A DNA stretch of 64,000 nt, taken from contig NZ_JALNMH010000003.1 in the NCBI RefSeq assembly GCF_023156535.1, forward strand, positions 124,001 to 188,000. The letters are read 5' to 3'. A program made the position numbers and the translations under genes. Below the pieces are notes generated by a model. The model searched no databases. It was given only the letters and a program-made list of their open reading frames with translations, and had not been told where the DNA came from. The stretch is from Pseudomarimonas salicorniae. GTDB taxonomy: Bacteria > Pseudomonadota > Gammaproteobacteria > Xanthomonadales > Xanthomonadaceae. Each line of letters opens with the position of its first letter. The first letter of the stretch is position 1. Positions 36,837-46,476 of the stretch are shown piece by piece.

Positions 36837-37277
36837 ATGACCGACTGGTTCCGCGCCCTCAGCGCCATCGTCAACCGCCATGAGCCCGCGGCCGAGCCAC
36901 GCGCCCTGCCCCGCGCGGCGGCTGCCCTGCTGCTGGAGATGGCGGCTACCGAGGAAGGCTTCGATGCGGTGGAGCTGGACGCCGTGCATGCCGCGATGCG
37001 CCAGACCTTCGATATCGATGAGCGCGAACTCGACGCCCTGCTGGAGGAGGCCCATACCGCGCGCCGGCAGTCGGTGTCACTGTACGACTTCACCGAATCC
37101 CTGCGCCGAGGGCTCAGCCCGGGGCAGCGCGGCGACCTGGTCGAGTGGCTCTGGCGCGTCGCCTTCGCCGATCAGCGCATCGGCGATCATGAGGCGCATC
37201 TGGTACGCAAGGCCGCCGACCTGCTTGGCGTCTCGCAGGACGAGTACATCCGGCGCAAGCTGCGGGTGTTGGAGTGA
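36837..37277 (+). CDS. TerB-like protein
   Basis: 146 residues of all-alpha sequence matching TerB-family tellurite-resistance-like proteins (COG4103): residues 20-75 (ALPRAAAALLLEMAATEEGF, then DIDERELDALLEEA) and a second repeat at 95-145 (WLWRVAFADQRIGDHEAHLV) with the conserved acidic residues of the metal-binding helices. No signal peptide. An AGGAG ribosome binding site lies upstream of the ATG at 36837. The gene follows the amidohydrolase in the same direction with a 51-bp gap, so co-transcription is likely but functional linkage is not evident. No tellurite operon is present; the family is also common as a stress or membrane-associated protein. Confidence 0.85.
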   Translation: MTDWFRALSAIVNRHEPAAEPRALPRAAAALLLEMAATEEGFDAVELDAVHAAMRQTFDIDERELDALLEEAHTARRQSVSLYDFTESLRRGLSPGQRGDLVEWLWRVAFADQRIGDHEAHLVRKAADLLGVSQDEYIRRKLRVLE

Positions 37278-37706
37278 GGGTCGGGCAGCTGGTGCTCTGA
37301 TGCTGCCTGGCAGCGCCGGAAGACTTCCTGTCATCTTCGAGGCCTTCGCCACTCGTCCGGGATGTCTGCGGAGCAGGACCGTCTGCTGTGAAGTATCGAA
37401 GGGCCCGGCCTTTCCGGCTCAACATTCTGCTTCGCTGCGGACTACTGCCTGCTGTCGTCAGCGCAGGCAGCGATGCATTTCAGGCTTTCAGGCGCACTTC
37501 GACCACCCACAGGGGCTGGCGTGCCTGCAACCGCCATGAACCCCCTCCCGCCCCCTACGCCCCAAGGGGGGCGGATCACGGTTGAAGGTGGACACCTGCT
37601 GCGGTTCGTCGTGGTCAGCTGTTCCGGTCCGAGCTGGGCACCGATTCCGGCTGCCCTGGTCACCCGCGGAGCACCGGTGCGGCTCGCAAGCACGGAGCAG
37701 CGGAGC
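37278..37706. other. Intergenic region without a gene
   Basis: About 430 bp after the TerB-like gene. A GC-rich hairpin motif of the type CCCCCTCCCGCCCCCTACGC then CCAAGGGGGGCGG lies at about 37541-37574. Open frames here run into the downstream repeats and look non-coding. Confidence 0.5.
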
Positions 37707-38175
37707 TGGGAAGGACCGATTCCGGCCAGGAGTGTGCGTAGCGGAAGGTGAACTCCGGGCGCGAAGCAGACATTCATAGGGTGCGGCTGGCCGCACCGGG
37801 TGTACTGTCCGAACGCCCGTATCGGTGCGCCCAAGGCGCACCCTATGGGGCTTCGCCGACGCCCAAGGAGGCCCGACTGTGGGAGCGCCCTTGGGCGCGA
37901 CCGCGGAAATCCGCTCTGGCCGCGGTCTGTGGTGAATGCGTAGCGTCGCGGTCGCGCCCAAGGGCGCTCCCACAATTTGACTGCGGCAAGGTCTGCTTTG
38001 CAGCGCAAGCCGGACCTGGCAGCGACGTTGCGTGTAGGAGCCAGCTTGCTGGCGATCGTTCCGTCCGGGGCGCCTATCGCCAGCAAGCTGGCTCCTACAG
38101 CGGGGCCGGGGCGAATGCGAACTTCGCGCCCGAAGCTCGCATCGGCGACGGCTCGCTTCCGGTCGACTCTTGCCT
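37707..38175 (+). repeat. Composite mosaic repeat, full copy III
   Basis: The clearest copy. Left end (GGAAGGACCGATTCCGGCCA, then GAACTCCGGGCGCGAAGCAG), family-C palindrome at 37775-37848, family-B palindrome at 37879-37974 (arms GTGGGAGCGCCCTTGGGCGC and its complement), conserved spacer (GCGGCAAGGTCTGCTTTGC), family-A palindrome at 38033-38099, right end (GGGGCGAATGCGAACTTCGC, then GCTCGCATCGGCGACGGCTC). Ends and order are shared by copies I (inverted), II and IV (shortened), showing that the whole 400-460 bp unit behaves as one mobile or recombining element. Confidence 0.85.
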
Positions 38176-38320
38176 GTCGCGTTCTGAGCACGCTGCGATG
38201 CACCGGTGTCCACGGCCACCGTTCCAGGTGACCACGTCTTCGTACTCGGTGTCCACGGCAACCGGAATGCGCAAGGGGTGGAGATGAAGCGGACTGCCCA
38301 TGGGACATGGGGCGCAGGGC

Positions 38321-41300
38321 TTAACGGGTGGTTCGGAGCTCGGGCAGGGAGCCGAGCAGCTTGAGCAGCTCCTGGGAATCGACGGGCTTGACCAGATGGT
38401 GGTCGAAGCCGGCCTCGCGGGTGCGCTGCCGGTCTTCTTCCTGACCCCAGCCGGTCTGCGCAATGATGACCATGTCGCGCCCGGCTTCGGTGGCGCGGAT
38501 GCGCCGGCAGGCCTCATAGCCATTGAGCTTGGGCAGACCGATGTCGAGGAGGATGACGTCGGGCTCGAAGCGCGCAGCGGCCTCGACGGCCTCCTCGCCA
38601 TCGTAGGCTGTGCAGAGCTGGTTACCCATCATCCTCAGCATCAGGGCCAGGCTGTCAGCGCCATCGCGGTTGTCATCGACGACCAGGATGCGCAGCGCCG
38701 AGGCGTCCTCGCCCGGGCTCTCGGTCGCCGGCGTTTCTTCGGCAGGCTCGACCAGCACCGGCACCCGCACAATGAACTCGGCGCCCTGGCCAAGACCCGC
38801 GCTGCGGGCCTCGATGCGGCCGCCGTGCAGGTCGACGAGGCGCTTGACCAGATTGAGGCCGATTCCAAGGCCGCCCTGCGACTTCTCCAGCGAGCGCTCG
38901 ACCTGGGAGAACATGTCGAACACCCTCGGCAGCTGCTCGCTGTCGATGCCGATGCCGGCGTCACGCACCGAGATCACCGCCTCGTCCTGCTCCTGTTCGG
39001 CGCGGACCCAGATCCGGCTGTGCGGCTCGCTGTACTTGGCGGCGTTGTTGAGCAGGTTGAGGAACACCTGGGCCATGCGGGTGGGATCGACCTCGAGCAT
39101 GATCGGCCGCTCGGGCATGTCCACGCTCAGCTCGTGGCCCATCTGCTGGATCAGCGGCCGGCTGGACTCGATGGCGCTCTGCAGCACCGTGGCCAGCGCG
39201 ACGCGCTCGACCCGCAGCTGCAACTTTCCGGTCGAGATGCGGCTGACATCCATCAGGTCGTCGACCAGGCGGACCATCTGGTTGAGCTGGCGGTCCATCA
39301 ACTTGTGGGCCTGTTCGACCGTGCTCCAGTCGCCGCCGGCAAGGCGGATGAGCTGCAGGCCGTTGCGGATCGGCGCCAGCGGGTTGCGCAGTTCGTGGGC
39401 AAGCGTGGCGAGGAACTCGTCCTTGCGGCGGTCGGTGTCCCGCAGAGCGCGGTAGAGGCTGGCGTTGTCGATGGCTACGGCGGCGCGCTGGGCCACGTCC
39501 TCGGCCACGCGCAGATCCCTGACGTCGTACTTGCGGGCGGATTCGTCGCCCACCACGAAGGTCAGCACGCCAAGCAGCCGGCCGCGGACGCTCATCGGCA
39601 CGCACATGTAGGAGCGCAGCTGGAGCTCGCGCATCATCGCGAGATGCTCGGCGTCCTGGGCCACGGTCTGCAACAGGGCGCCCGGAATATCCTCGACCAG
39701 CTCGGACCTGCCGGTACGGACCACGGCCGGGACGCCGGCGGGATCCTCTGCGGCAGGTGGATAGCGCTCGTACATCGCCCGACCGATCCGCTCGCGCTCG
39801 GGGTCGGCATGGCGCAGGGTCAGTCTGCGGGTCTTGCCCTCGCCAACCACCAAGTCCACCGCGCACCAGTCGGCGAACTGCGGCACGGCGATGTCGGCCA
39901 GCCGCATCAGGGTGGAGTCGGGATCGGTGAGCTCGGCCAGCACCGCACTGGCGCCGGCAAGGAACTGGCTGCCCTGCTCCTCGACCTTGCGCTCGTGCAC
40001 GTCGCTCACCGTGCCGACAAAGCCCTGGAACACGCCGTCGCTGTTGAACCGCGGCATGGCGGCATTCACCGCCCAGCGGTAGTCGCCGTCGTGGCGCCTG
40101 AGCCGGTAATCGATGTTGAAAGGCTGGTGCGCGCGGTTGGCCTCGAGGAAGATCGCCCGGGCGCCGGGCACGTCATCGGGATGGACGGCGTCGAGCCATC
40201 CGAAGCCGACATCGCTGCCGACCGGGCGACCGGTGTACTGGTACCAGCGACTGCTGAGGTAGGTGCAATGACCGGTGGCGTCGGAGACCCACATCATCAC
40301 CGGCGCGTTGTCGGCCATGTTGCGGAAGTGGGCCTCGCTCTCGCGCAGGGCCTCCTCGGCGCGCTTGCGCACGGTGATGTCCTGGACCTCGATGACCGTC
40401 CCGACCGCCTCGCCCTGCTTGTAGATCACCTGGGCATTGACCAGCACCGGGAAGTATTCACCGTTCTTGCGGATGAACACATCCTCGTGATCGCGCACCT
40501 CGCCGTTCTCGGGCAGGGCGCGGTCGATCGGACACTCCGGCATCGGGTAGGGTCGCCCGTCCGGATGATGATGATGGATGAAGTCGTGGAGGATGCCGTT
40601 CTCGACCTCTTCGAAGCGGTAGCCGGTCATCTCTTCGGCCGCGGGATTCATGAAGGTGCAGCGGCTCTTGGCGTCCATCATGAAGATCGCGGTGGTCGCG
40701 GTGTCGGTGATGCTCTTGGTGAGGTCGAGCTGGAAGCGGAGTGATTCCTCGGCGCGCTTGCGCTCGGTGAGATCGAGCATCGAACCCACCATGCGTACGG
40801 CCCGGCCCGCCTCATCGCGCACGACCCGTGCCCGGTCGTAGACCTCGGCATAGGTCCCGTCCGCGCAGCGGAAGCGGTACTCGTCGTGCCAGGCCGTGCC
40901 GCCGCTGTCAATCACGGCGTGAATGTCACGGACCACCCGATCGCGGTCGTCGGGATGGATGTGGTCGACCCACCAGCCCGCCTCCGGCCCGACCGACGCG
41001 GTCGGATGGCCGAAACGCACCTGGAGCCCCTCGTTCCAGATGACCTCATTGGTCAGCAGGTTCCAGTCCCAGATGGCGTCATTGGCCGCCTCCCCCACCA
41101 AACGGTAGCGCAGCTCGCTCTCACGCAGGGCCTGCTCGCTGCGCCGGCGCTCGATGGCGATGCCCGCGGTGCGGGCGAGGAATTCCATGACCCGCAGCTC
41201 CTGGTCGTTCGGCCGACCCGGCTTTGCTGCGTACACGGCAAAGGTGCCGAGCACCTCGCCCGCCGAGGACACGATCGGCACCGAGCTGCAGGCGCGCAGG

Positions 41301-42466
41301 CCGAAAGGCAGGGCCACAGCGCGGAACTCAGCCCAGAGGGGGTCCACGGCGATGTCCTCGACGAGGACGGGCTCGCCGCGATGGGCCGCGGTGCCGCAGG
41401 AGCCCATGGTCGGGCCGATCGGCACCGGGTCGATCGCTGCGGAGTACTCCTCTGGACAGCGCCCGCCGGCCGCCGGCCGCAGCTGCTTGCCGTCCTCATC
41501 GACCAGCAGGACGGTGGCGATGGTATCGCCCGCCACATGTTGCTCGATGGCAAGGCACAGCGTGTCGAGCACGCTGCCGAGATCTCCGCCGCGGACCACC
41601 TGTTCCAGCACGCTGTTCTGATTGGCCAGCAGCGACTCTTCGCGGCGTCGCTCGGTCACGTCGCGGAAGGTGAGCACGAAGCCCGCCACCTTACCCTCTC
41701 CATCGTGGATCGGCGCTGCGCTGTTCTCGATCGGTCGGCGGCTGCCGTCCCTGGCCACCAGTTCGGCGTGCTGGGGCAGGCCGACGCTGGCGCCCTCGCG
41801 CAGGGTGGCGTTCTCCAGCATGAGCCCGCTGCCAACATCGACCACGCGGAAGACCTCGTCCAGCGGACGTCCGACGGCTTCGCTGCCGGGCCAGCCGGTC
41901 AAGGCCTCCGCCACCGGGTTCATATTGGTGACCCGGCTCTCGAGATCGGTCGTGATGACCGCGTCGCCGATGCTGGCAAGCGTGGTACGCAGGCGCTCGG
42001 CCAGCTCCAGAGCCTGGTCTTCAGCCTCCCTGCGGCGACGTATCTCGTGAGCCAGCTCCTCGACGCGCAGGTTCAGCGCGATGAAGTCGGATGAGGCCTC
42101 CTGCCTGCGCAGCAGGCGCAGCATCAGGATGGGCCTGCGATCAGCCTCGCCCGCCAGCAGGAGTCCACCCTCGGCCTTGCAGGCAGCCTCGACCTTGCCC
42201 CGCAAGGTCAGCGCGCCGGGCAGCAGCTGGCGGCTGCGCGCGCAGAGTTTCAGGAAGTGGTCGACCTCATCCGCCGGCTCGGCAACCAGCTCGGCCAGCG
42301 CCCGGCCCCGGCATCCCGCGCTGTCCAGGTCCAGACTCTCGGCACAGGCGCGGTTCGAGGCAAGCACCGTGCCGTCGACCGACACCAGAAGCGTCGGCTC
42401 GGGCAACAGGTCGACAAAGGCCAGCAGCGACGGCTCCATCGCCGAGGCCGAATCAAGGCCGGACAT
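38321..42466 (-). CDS. Hybrid sensor histidine kinase (PAS/GAF, receiver)
   Basis: 1381 residues, soluble. Approximate order: PAS-like 10-120; PAS 150-270; GAF 285-440; PAS 450-575; PAS 580-690; PAS 700-830; GAF 840-1000; HisKA with His1024 ([12 protein letters not shown]); HATPase 1110-1230 with NNAAKYS, DAGIGID and GGLGIGL; receiver 1255-1375 with phospho-acceptor Asp1308 (VILLDIGLP) and Lys in HLVKPVD. From the last GAF to the end it is closely similar to the kinase at 13233-18317, so the two are paralogues with different sensor arrays. Its ATG lies inside the last codons of the methanogen-output-domain gene (14-bp overlap), which makes that protein its likely partner. No DNA-binding output is attached. 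Confidence 0.9.
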   Translation of the reverse strand: MSGLDSASAMEPSLLAFVDLLPEPTLLVSVDGTVLASNRACAESLDLDSAGCRGRALAELVAEPADEVDHFLKLCARSRQLLPGALTLRGKVEAACKAEGGLLLAGEADRRPILMLRLLRRQEASSDFIALNLRVEELAHEIRRRREAEDQALELAERLRTTLASIGDAVITTDLESRVTNMNPVAEALTGWPGSEAVGRPLDEVFRVVDVGSGLMLENATLREGASVGLPQHAELVARDGSRRPIENSAAPIHDGEGKVAGFVLTFRDVTERRREESLLANQNSVLEQVVRGGDLGSVLDTLCLAIEQHVAGDTIATVLLVDEDGKQLRPAAGGRCPEEYSAAIDPVPIGPTMGSCGTAAHRGEPVLVEDIAVDPLWAEFRAVALPFGLRACSSVPIVSSAGEVLGTFAVYAAKPGRPNDQELRVMEFLARTAGIAIERRRSEQALRESELRYRLVGEAANDAIWDWNLLTNEVIWNEGLQVRFGHPTASVGPEAGWWVDHIHPDDRDRVVRDIHAVIDSGGTAWHDEYRFRCADGTYAEVYDRARVVRDEAGRAVRMVGSMLDLTERKRAEESLRFQLDLTKSITDTATTAIFMMDAKSRCTFMNPAAEEMTGYRFEEVENGILHDFIHHHHPDGRPYPMPECPIDRALPENGEVRDHEDVFIRKNGEYFPVLVNAQVIYKQGEAVGTVIEVQDITVRKRAEEALRESEAHFRNMADNAPVMMWVSDATGHCTYLSSRWYQYTGRPVGSDVGFGWLDAVHPDDVPGARAIFLEANRAHQPFNIDYRLRRHDGDYRWAVNAAMPRFNSDGVFQGFVGTVSDVHERKVEEQGSQFLAGASAVLAELTDPDSTLMRLADIAVPQFADWCAVDLVVGEGKTRRLTLRHADPERERIGRAMYERYPPAAEDPAGVPAVVRTGRSELVEDIPGALLQTVAQDAEHLAMMRELQLRSYMCVPMSVRGRLLGVLTFVVGDESARKYDVRDLRVAEDVAQRAAVAIDNASLYRALRDTDRRKDEFLATLAHELRNPLAPIRNGLQLIRLAGGDWSTVEQAHKLMDRQLNQMVRLVDDLMDVSRISTGKLQLRVERVALATVLQSAIESSRPLIQQMGHELSVDMPERPIMLEVDPTRMAQVFLNLLNNAAKYSEPHSRIWVRAEQEQDEAVISVRDAGIGIDSEQLPRVFDMFSQVERSLEKSQGGLGIGLNLVKRLVDLHGGRIEARSAGLGQGAEFIVRVPVLVEPAEETPATESPGEDASALRILVVDDNRDGADSLALMLRMMGNQLCTAYDGEEAVEAAARFEPDVILLDIGLPKLNGYEACRRIRATEAGRDMVIIAQTGWGQEEDRQRTREAGFDHHLVKPVDSQELLKLLGSLPELRTTR

Positions 42467-42989
42467 ACTCGCGCCCGGCGGCGGCCTGGGAGTCTGCGCC
42501 CGGCTTCAGGTAGATGACCACCCGGCAGCCGGCATCGCCCCGGGCGATGGCCTGTTCGATGGACACCTTGGCATAGCCGAGGTTGTCGGCGGCAATGCTG
42601 CCGAACACGTTCGAGGTCATCATGCACAGCGCCGGACGGCCGACCACCTTGTCGCCGAACGGACAGGCCCGATTTCCGAGCACGATGCGGGTTTCGTCCT
42701 GCTCGATCACGTAGAAGTCGCCCTCGATGCGCCGCTTGAGGTCGACGAGCACTTCGGCAACCTGCTCGCGGCTCAGCTCGGACACCTGCAGGGCCTGCTT
42801 GTACATGCCGTTGATCTCGGCGCCCATCTCCTGGCCGACGACGCTGACGAAGCCGGAGGCCTCCTCGAGGCCGACCACCTTCTGCAGGGTGCCGGAGAGA
42901 TGGCGAAGCAGGGTGCGCATGAAGACGTCCCGCTCCAGCTGGACGGCAAGCGCTCCGGATACCGACTCGGTCTGCGAACCCTTGTTCAT
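42453..42989 (-). CDS. Methanogen output domain 1-like regulatory protein
   Basis: 178 residues, no membrane segment. The arrangement [20 protein letters not shown] at the start, then [20 protein letters not shown] and [20 protein letters not shown], then CRVVIYL resembles the 'methanogen output domain 1' (MetOD1) family, a domain found alone or on transmitter proteins in archaea and bacteria. Cys in ACPFGD, ALCMM and GCRVV are conserved in that family as I recall and could bind a metal or a sulfur ligand. The gene overlaps the start of the hybrid kinase by 14 bp, and an AGGAAGGGA ribosome binding site precedes its own ATG. I infer that it senses a signal for, or is an output of, that kinase. 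Confidence 0.7.
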   Translation of the reverse strand: MNKGSQTESVSGALAVQLERDVFMRTLLRHLSGTLQKVVGLEEASGFVSVVGQEMGAEINGMYKQALQVSELSREQVAEVLVDLKRRIEGDFYVIEQDETRIVLGNRACPFGDKVVGRPALCMMTSNVFGSIAADNLGYAKVSIEQAIARGDAGCRVVIYLKPGADSQAAAGREYVRP

Positions 42990-43162
42990 AGTGGACGTCC
43001 CTTCCTTGGGCGGCCTGGCCGTTCGCGGACCCTTCCGGGCCGGCCGACCACCCGATCAGTGAGCCAGATCGATAGTGTGTCAGAAAACCGCGTCCGCTTA
43101 GCCACCGCCCTTAGGCGGGACAGCCGTCCGGCAATGCCTCCCCCGGGACGTCGCGCTGCCGC

Positions 43163-45652
43163 TCAGCCCGCGAGCACGCGGATGGCGAACCAGACCGGCA
43201 CGCCCAGGAAGTACACAAGCCGCCCGAAACGCTCGCCCGCAAGGCGCACCGCGGCCGCAGCGCCGAGCCGCTCCGCCACCCACACGGCTGCCTCGATCGC
43301 GATGCGCAGCGCGGCCGCGAGGAGCATCAGCCCGAGCATCCAGGCGACCCACCAGATCAGCAGGCCGCCCAGCCAGGCGCCGACGCCGTAGGTGAGCAGC
43401 TCGCCGAAGGTGCCACCGAAGGCGATGTGCTGGTGCAGGCGAAAGGCCGGCAAAGCCGTCAGCAGCGGAAACAGGGCGAACTTCACTGCCGCGTGGTCAA
43501 GCCAGCGATGCCGGGCCCGGGCCCGCTGCGAGGCCCGGCGGGCCCGCTCCTCGCAACCGGGCCGGTCCCAGCCCAGCAAGGCGCCGCCGGCCTGCAACTT
43601 ATTCCTGAAACCCAGCGGATCATCCAGACGCCAGCCGGACCACAGCCGCCCCGAGGCCAACCGCAGCCGCAGACCGGGTCCGGGCAGGGGCCAGCGCCAG
43701 ACCTGCAGCGCCCGCAGGCTGGAAAGAGGAAACTCGATGCGAAGGGCGGGCTGCTCGATGACCAGCTTGCCCGCCTCGATCACAGCCCGCATGGCAAACG
43801 CCCGCTCGATGGCCCAGGCGGCCAGCGCAGGAGCCAGCACGGTGGCAGCGAACAGGCGGATCTGCTCCACCGAGTTGACCTGCCAGCCATCCCGGGTGGC
43901 CATGCGCAGGGCGATCCAGACCAGGCCCAACGCGGCCGTGACCCGCAACAGCGCGGTGAGCAGCCGCCAGGGCGTGGACAGCCGGGACACCACGAACACC
44001 GCGTCCGGCGCCGGGCTCGCTGGACCGACCGGCCCGCGGGAGAGCCAAGGCAGCAGGACGATCAAGGCCAACACGCCAAGGGCGAACGCGCCCGCCCAGT
44101 CGCCCCAGCGCATCATCAGGGTGGGCGGCGGCGCACGCAGGGGAATCTCACCGACCAGCACGGCCTGCTGGCCCATCCCGGTCCGGGCGACGATGCCTCC
44201 GGTCTCGTCGATCAGCGCGCTCAAGCCGTTGGTGGTGACGCGCAGCTGCGGCAGCCGGGTTTCGATGCTGCGGAAGCTTGCGACGGCCAGATGCAGCCGG
44301 GCGCCGGCCGGATAGCCCGTGAACCAGGCATCGTTGGACAGGCCGAGGATCGCCTCGGCACCGAGCCGGGCGCCATTGATGGCCAACTGAGGTCGGACAT
44401 CGTCCAGACAGATCAGGGGCAGCACGCTGGCCTCGCGGCCGTCGGCGGTGCGCAGAGGGAACACCCGCGGTCCATCCCCGGCGCGCCACGATCCTGCCCA
44501 CGGCAGCAGCGAGCGGAAACGCGGTCCGTCCAGCCGGGCAGGCACCCACTCGGTCAGCGGAAAAGGGTGGGTCTTGCGGTAGTGGCCGAGCAGCCCGCGC
44601 TGCGGATCGACCACGGCGGCGGCGTTGTACTCGCCTGCGGCGTCGCGGTCGTAGGTGCCGAAGACCAGGGGCACGCCGAGCGTGGCGGAGAAGCCGAGGA
44701 TCTCCGAATCAAAGGCGCGTCCGTCATCGCTCTTGGGTGAGCCGAAGGTGGTGGGATAGACCGTTTCCGACCAGAGCAGGGCCTCGGCGCCCTGTTCCCG
44801 CACGGCATGCGCGGACATCGCGAAATGCGTGCCCAGCACCTGGCGCACCGCCTCGAAACTGCCGACCCGCTCGCGCAGGGCCTCGACCTCGGTCAGGTTG
44901 GCCTGCACCAGGCCAACCCGCAGAGACGGCGCAGGCTCGGATTGGTGGACGCGCAACGCATCCAGCCGCCACGCGCCATAGGCCCAGACCAGGGCCACCA
45001 GCACCGCGCCCGTGGCCAGCGGGCGCAAGGCAAGGCTCGGCACTGGCCGAGCCCGTCTCAGGGCCGCCGCCCCGCACTCGTTGACCAGAAGAAGCCAGAG
45101 GCTGAGCCCGGCGGCGCCACCGAGGTCGGCGAACTGGCGCAGCGCCAGCGCCGGCTGCAGGCCATGTCCCAGCGTGTCACCGAGCAGCTTGGGCCAGAGC
45201 CACTCGCAGCCGACCCAGGCGCAGGCCCCGCCCAGCGCCGCCCACGTCGGACCCAGGCGATGGCCGATCAGTTGTCTGGCAAGCACGAAGGCGAACAGCT
45301 GCGGCTGCAGCAGGGGCGCAAGCAGGGCCAGAGCCAGAAGGCCCCAGCCGGCACCCCAACCGACATAGGCCGCGAAGGCGGCGCCGAACCAGTGGAACAC
45401 GCCCAGCGCCATCAGCACCGACATCAGCCAGGCGCTGCCCAGGGCCGCGCGCAGTCGCCCCGCCCCATCAAGGACCAGCAGCCAGGGCAAGAGGGCGACC
45501 AGGCCCAGGGCCCAGGCGCCCTCGATCAGCGCATAGCCTGCCAACAGGCCGCCGGACAGTCCGGCGCCGGCCAGGTGGGTGATCCATCCGTGCGCGCGGC
45601 CGGGCGCCGCGGCGTGCCGGCTGGATTCGTTGTCTGCGTGATGCCCGCTCAT
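43163..45652 (-). CDS. Divergent apolipoprotein N-acyltransferase (Lnt)-like protein with C-terminal extension
   Basis: 829 residues. Residues 25-235 form several membrane helices, then a nitrilase-type domain at about 243-500. Lnt uses a Glu-Lys-Cys triad; here the candidates are Glu296 (WSETVYP), Lys360 (YRKTHPF) with the accessory Glu368 (LTEWVP) and Cys415 (PLICLDDVRP). In canonical Lnt the Cys is followed by Tyr-Glu; here it is followed by Leu-Asp. After the family's last helix near 535 there is an extra region of about 290 residues with two to four hydrophobic stretches and a beta-like segment (AVIEAGKLVIEQPALRIEF). Typical Lnt is 500-550 residues, so this is a paralogue that perhaps acylates a special substrate. 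The residue numbers are from the ATG at 45652. It stands alone between the regulatory pair and the small membrane protein gene. Confidence 0.75.
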   Translation of the reverse strand: MSGHHADNESSRHAAAPGRAHGWITHLAGAGLSGGLLAGYALIEGAWALGLVALLPWLLVLDGAGRLRAALGSAWLMSVLMALGVFHWFGAAFAAYVGWGAGWGLLALALLAPLLQPQLFAFVLARQLIGHRLGPTWAALGGACAWVGCEWLWPKLLGDTLGHGLQPALALRQFADLGGAAGLSLWLLLVNECGAAALRRARPVPSLALRPLATGAVLVALVWAYGAWRLDALRVHQSEPAPSLRVGLVQANLTEVEALRERVGSFEAVRQVLGTHFAMSAHAVREQGAEALLWSETVYPTTFGSPKSDDGRAFDSEILGFSATLGVPLVFGTYDRDAAGEYNAAAVVDPQRGLLGHYRKTHPFPLTEWVPARLDGPRFRSLLPWAGSWRAGDGPRVFPLRTADGREASVLPLICLDDVRPQLAINGARLGAEAILGLSNDAWFTGYPAGARLHLAVASFRSIETRLPQLRVTTNGLSALIDETGGIVARTGMGQQAVLVGEIPLRAPPPTLMMRWGDWAGAFALGVLALIVLLPWLSRGPVGPASPAPDAVFVVSRLSTPWRLLTALLRVTAALGLVWIALRMATRDGWQVNSVEQIRLFAATVLAPALAAWAIERAFAMRAVIEAGKLVIEQPALRIEFPLSSLRALQVWRWPLPGPGLRLRLASGRLWSGWRLDDPLGFRNKLQAGGALLGWDRPGCEERARRASQRARARHRWLDHAAVKFALFPLLTALPAFRLHQHIAFGGTFGELLTYGVGAWLGGLLIWWVAWMLGLMLLAAALRIAIEAAVWVAERLGAAAAVRLAGERFGRLVYFLGVPVWFAIRVLAG

Positions 45653-45759
45653 CCCTGAACCACCTGTTTCACTTTCCTGGCGCGGCAGCCATCAGCCGGC
45701 CACCCCGGCCAGCGGCTGTCCAATCGATACAGACAGTCCTGGCGCAACGCCCTCCCCGC

Positions 45760-46452
45760 TCAGGGCGGGGGCGGCAGGCTGACCCTGCGGATCGGCAGGC
45801 CGGGCGGCGCCAGCGCCTCCGGCACGACCAGGTCCGCCGGAAGCTCGATCAATGCACCGGACTCGTCGCGCAGCTCGAGGTCCGGCGAGAACATCAGGAT
45901 GGCCTCGATCGGCTCGCCCTCGTCGGTGACCTGGTGGTGGCGCACGTAGCCCTCGGGCAGTTCGTAATCCTCCGGCACCGCCAGCCCTTCCAGCGGCGGG
46001 CTCGTGCCGGGGTGATTGAAGGCAGCAAGCCCCGATTCGATACCCGCCTCGCGCAGGGCCTCGATCAGCTCGGCCGCGGTCGGCTCCTCGTCGCCGGGCC
46101 GGACATACGCGGCGAGGTCATCCGGGTCCAGGCTCGGCAACTCGAAGTCCTCGGCCCGCTCGGTCGGCTCGGACACCGGTAGCCTGCGCTTCGGCACGGC
46201 GGCGGAGGGGACCGGTGCTGCGACTCTGGTCTCGACGCCCGACACCTGCTTCGCCGCTGCATGGGTCGGCGCCACCGGCGGCTGGCCGGGACGCCGGGCC
46301 AGCAGGCCCAGCGCCACGCCGGCGAGCAGGGCGAACGCCAGCCAGCCGAGCACCCGCCACCGACGGTCCGTCGGGGCGCGCCGGATGACCCGCACGCCAT
46401 CGCCGTCCGCGGGGGACGGCGTGGCGCCTTGCCAGGGCGATTTCCGATTCAT
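45760..46452 (-). CDS. Single-pass membrane protein of unknown function
   Basis: 230 residues. A cytoplasmic N-terminus with basic residues precedes one hydrophobic helix (WRVLGWLAFALLAGVALGLLA, about 32-52), so the rest is periplasmic. The periplasmic part is Pro/Glu/Asp-rich (SLDPDDLAAYVRPGDEEPTA), with a conserved-looking block (EGYVRHHQVTDEGEPIEAIL then MFSPDLELRDE) and a Pro-rich C-terminus. No catalytic motif is visible. The gene lies 24 bp downstream of the SGNH hydrolase gene on the same strand, so co-transcription is likely, but it lacks a strong ribosome binding site. Confidence 0.6.
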   Translation of the reverse strand: MNRKSPWQGATPSPADGDGVRVIRRAPTDRRWRVLGWLAFALLAGVALGLLARRPGQPPVAPTHAAAKQVSGVETRVAAPVPSAAVPKRRLPVSEPTERAEDFELPSLDPDDLAAYVRPGDEEPTAAELIEALREAGIESGLAAFNHPGTSPPLEGLAVPEDYELPEGYVRHHQVTDEGEPIEAILMFSPDLELRDESGALIELPADLVVPEALAPPGLPIRRVSLPPPP

Positions 46453-46476
46453 CGTGGCGGACCCACCCTGCCCCTA

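Noticed and set aside
38300-40744. Plus-strand open frame of 814 codons
   Set aside because: Antisense to the second hybrid kinase.
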